Shown here in pieces: positions 63,024 to 64,000 of a DNA stretch of 64,000 nucleotides. The notes under the pieces are model-generated. The model did not search any database, was not told the DNA's origin, and saw only the letters and a program-made list of their open reading frames with translations. This stretch comes from Mesorhizobium sp. AR10. Lineage in GTDB: Bacteria > Pseudomonadota > Alphaproteobacteria > Rhizobiales > Rhizobiaceae. The translations under genes were made by a program, and so were the position numbers. Numbering within the stretch: position 1 is the stretch's first letter; each line of letters begins with the position of its first letter. The stretch lies in contig NZ_CP080524.1 in the NCBI RefSeq assembly GCF_024746795.1, positions 3,016,001-3,080,000 of the forward strand, in the 5' to 3' direction.

Positions 63024-64000
63024 TTAATTCATCGGCCCCTTGTCTCCGGGCTTGCCGGGGAGTTGCTCAGGGAACAGCTCATACTTGCCCTGTTTGTCCG
63101 CCGCGACGAAGACGCGTTCCCGGATGATCGAGTCTTCGGCCCAGTTGAACATGAAGATCGGCGTACCCTGCGGGATGTTCGAGAAGCGCTTGTTGATGAT
63201 CAGCGCGCCCGGATATTCCGTCAGGCCGACATTGTAGACGTGTTCCGTCGAGATTTTCTGGAACTGCTTCATCAGGCTGGCGCGTTCGTCATTGTCCTGC
63301 GTGGCGACGAACTTGTTGACGATGTCGACGAGATCCTTCTCGAACGGCATCAGGTCGACCTCGCCGCTTTCCGGCGCGCGGTGGTTCCAGCTGGTCTTCG
63401 GGCCGACAGGAGCCAACTGCTCGGTGTTCTGCACGACAGAGGTGAGCTCCTGGTCGTTACGCCGTACCAGCCAGTCGAAGCGGCCGGAATATTGTGAGGC
63501 GTCGCGCTGGGTGCCGTCGAGCCCGTTGAGGACAATGCGCAGGCCAAGCTTTTCCATCTGGCCGACGACACCTTCGGCGAGACTCTTGTCGGTGGTGTAG
63601 TCGTTGTTGACCAGCATCACGATCTCGACATTCTTGCCGCCCGCGGTGCCAGCCGGGAAGTTCACGAAGCCATCTCCGTCCGTATCCTTCAGACCTGCCT
63701 TGGCGAGTTCCGCCTTGGCGCCTGCAAGATCGAATGGGTAGTAGACGGTCGAATCCCGGTCATAGAAGCTTGTGCCAGAAGAGAGACCGCCCGGATAGAT
63801 CGCGGTGAACGGACCCTTGACCAGCGAGTCACCGAGCGCCTTGCGGTCGAGTGCCATGGTGACGGCCTTGCGGAAATCCTCGTTGCGATTCAGCTCGCGG
63901 ATCGCTTGCCCGCGTTCGTCCGGATTGCCCCAGCCATTGGCGGAGAAGTTCATGCGCAGATTGTAGCCGATCAGGCGCGGGCCGAAGGCGAGACGGGCCG
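63024..64000 (-). CDS. dipeptide-type substrate-binding protein, C-terminal part (probable alpha-galactoside binder)
   Basis: The frame is open to the last base of the window, so the N-terminal part including the signal peptide is missing; about 325 residues are seen. It has the SBP family 5 pattern (RKAVTMALDRKALGDSLVKGPFTAIYPGGL, YYPFDLAGAKAELAKAGLKDTDGDGFVNFP, EIVMLVNNDYT). These proteins normally bind peptides, but in Sinorhizobium AgpA of the same family binds alpha-galactosides. The downstream AgaL-type enzyme supports this, without proof. Confidence 0.87.
   Translation of the reverse strand, partial: ARLAFGPRLIGYNLRMNFSANGWGNPDERGQAIRELNRNEDFRKAVTMALDRKALGDSLVKGPFTAIYPGGLSSGTSFYDRDSTVYYPFDLAGAKAELAKAGLKDTDGDGFVNFPAGTAGGKNVEIVMLVNNDYTTDKSLAEGVVGQMEKLGLRIVLNGLDGTQRDASQYSGRFDWLVRRNDQELTSVVQNTEQLAPVGPKTSWNHRAPESGEVDLMPFEKDLVDIVNKFVATQDNDERASLMKQFQKISTEHVYNVGLTEYPGALIINKRFSNIPQGTPIFMFNWAEDSIIRERVFVAADKQGKYELFPEQLPGKPGDKGPMN

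Overview
The window reads as a chromosomal or large-replicon segment of a high-GC alphaproteobacterium of the Rhizobiales, most likely Mesorhizobium or a close relative. This is inference. It rests on the density of ABC importers for sugars, polyols and compatible solutes, an ABC-type (Ehu) ectoine importer joined to eutABCDE, an Agp-like alpha-galactoside system, a RIME-like double-palindrome repeat inside an operon, and a 906-bp IS5-type element. There is no rRNA, tRNA, CRISPR array, phage or conjugation gene. Almost the whole window is catabolic: each block pairs an importer with the enzymes for its substrate and usually a dedicated regulator.

Layout. (1) 1-1965: 3' end of a GMC oxidoreductase and an aldo/keto reductase. 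(2) 2321-3226: complete IS5-family element with 3-bp target duplication TGA, sitting just behind a galactitol-dehydrogenase-like gene. (3) 3234-18029: polyol locus with two SDR dehydrogenases (galactitol-DH-like, ribitol-DH-like), a GatZ/KbaZ-type tagatose-6-phosphate enzyme, a PfkB sugar kinase, a ROK regulator, a tagatose/psicose 3-epimerase, an AraC regulator, a polyol ABC importer (SBP, two permeases, a 78-aa membrane protein, UgpC-type ATPase), a xylitol/sorbitol-type dehydrogenase and an L-xylulose-reductase-like SDR. Together they would oxidise sugar alcohols to ketohexoses, epimerise and phosphorylate them, and feed fructose 6-phosphate. (4) 18026-26777: an FCD/GntR-controlled operon for an unidentified organic acid (SsuABC-like importer, fumarylacetoacetate-hydrolase-family enzyme, oxalyl-CoA-synthetase-like ligase, ketopantoate-reductase-like enzyme), bounded on both sides by 3' ends of the same zinc-less alcohol dehydrogenase/quinone reductase family, one intact and one only a remnant.

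(5) 27252-40607: a complete ectoine/5-hydroxyectoine catabolic locus. Diaminobutyrate aminotransferase, aspartate-semialdehyde dehydrogenase and AsnC regulator run leftward. enuR, ehuABCD and eutABCDE run rightward. A RIME-like repeat interrupts ehuB-ehuC. (6) 40736-52113: a lipoprotein, then an L-idonate/gluconate-type regulon: GntR-like LacI repressor, L-idonate 5-dehydrogenase, 2-hydroxyacid dehydrogenase, 5-ketogluconate reductase, gluconokinase, HIBADH-family reductase, RbsA/RbsC/RbsB-type importer and SMP-30 lactonase. Three nearly identical 16-bp palindromes mark the regulon. The RbsA-like ATPase gene carries a single-base frameshift. (7) 52160-52632: candidate small RNA with an anti-Shine-Dalgarno loop and an orphan BrnA-like gene. 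(8) 52655-57369: organosulfur-type operon (FMN reductase, flavin monooxygenase, SsuABC-like importer). (9) 57694-64000: alpha-galactoside operon (GH4 alpha-galactosidase, dipeptide-type ABC importer), cut by the window end.

The strongest points for follow-up are the frameshift in the otherwise intact idonate/gluconate operon, the shared operators, the sRNA candidate, the unassigned acid operon, and the duplicated dehydrogenase 3' end flanking it. Nothing here is clearly a wholly new class of system. The polyol and acid operons are the places where substrate and chemistry remain open.
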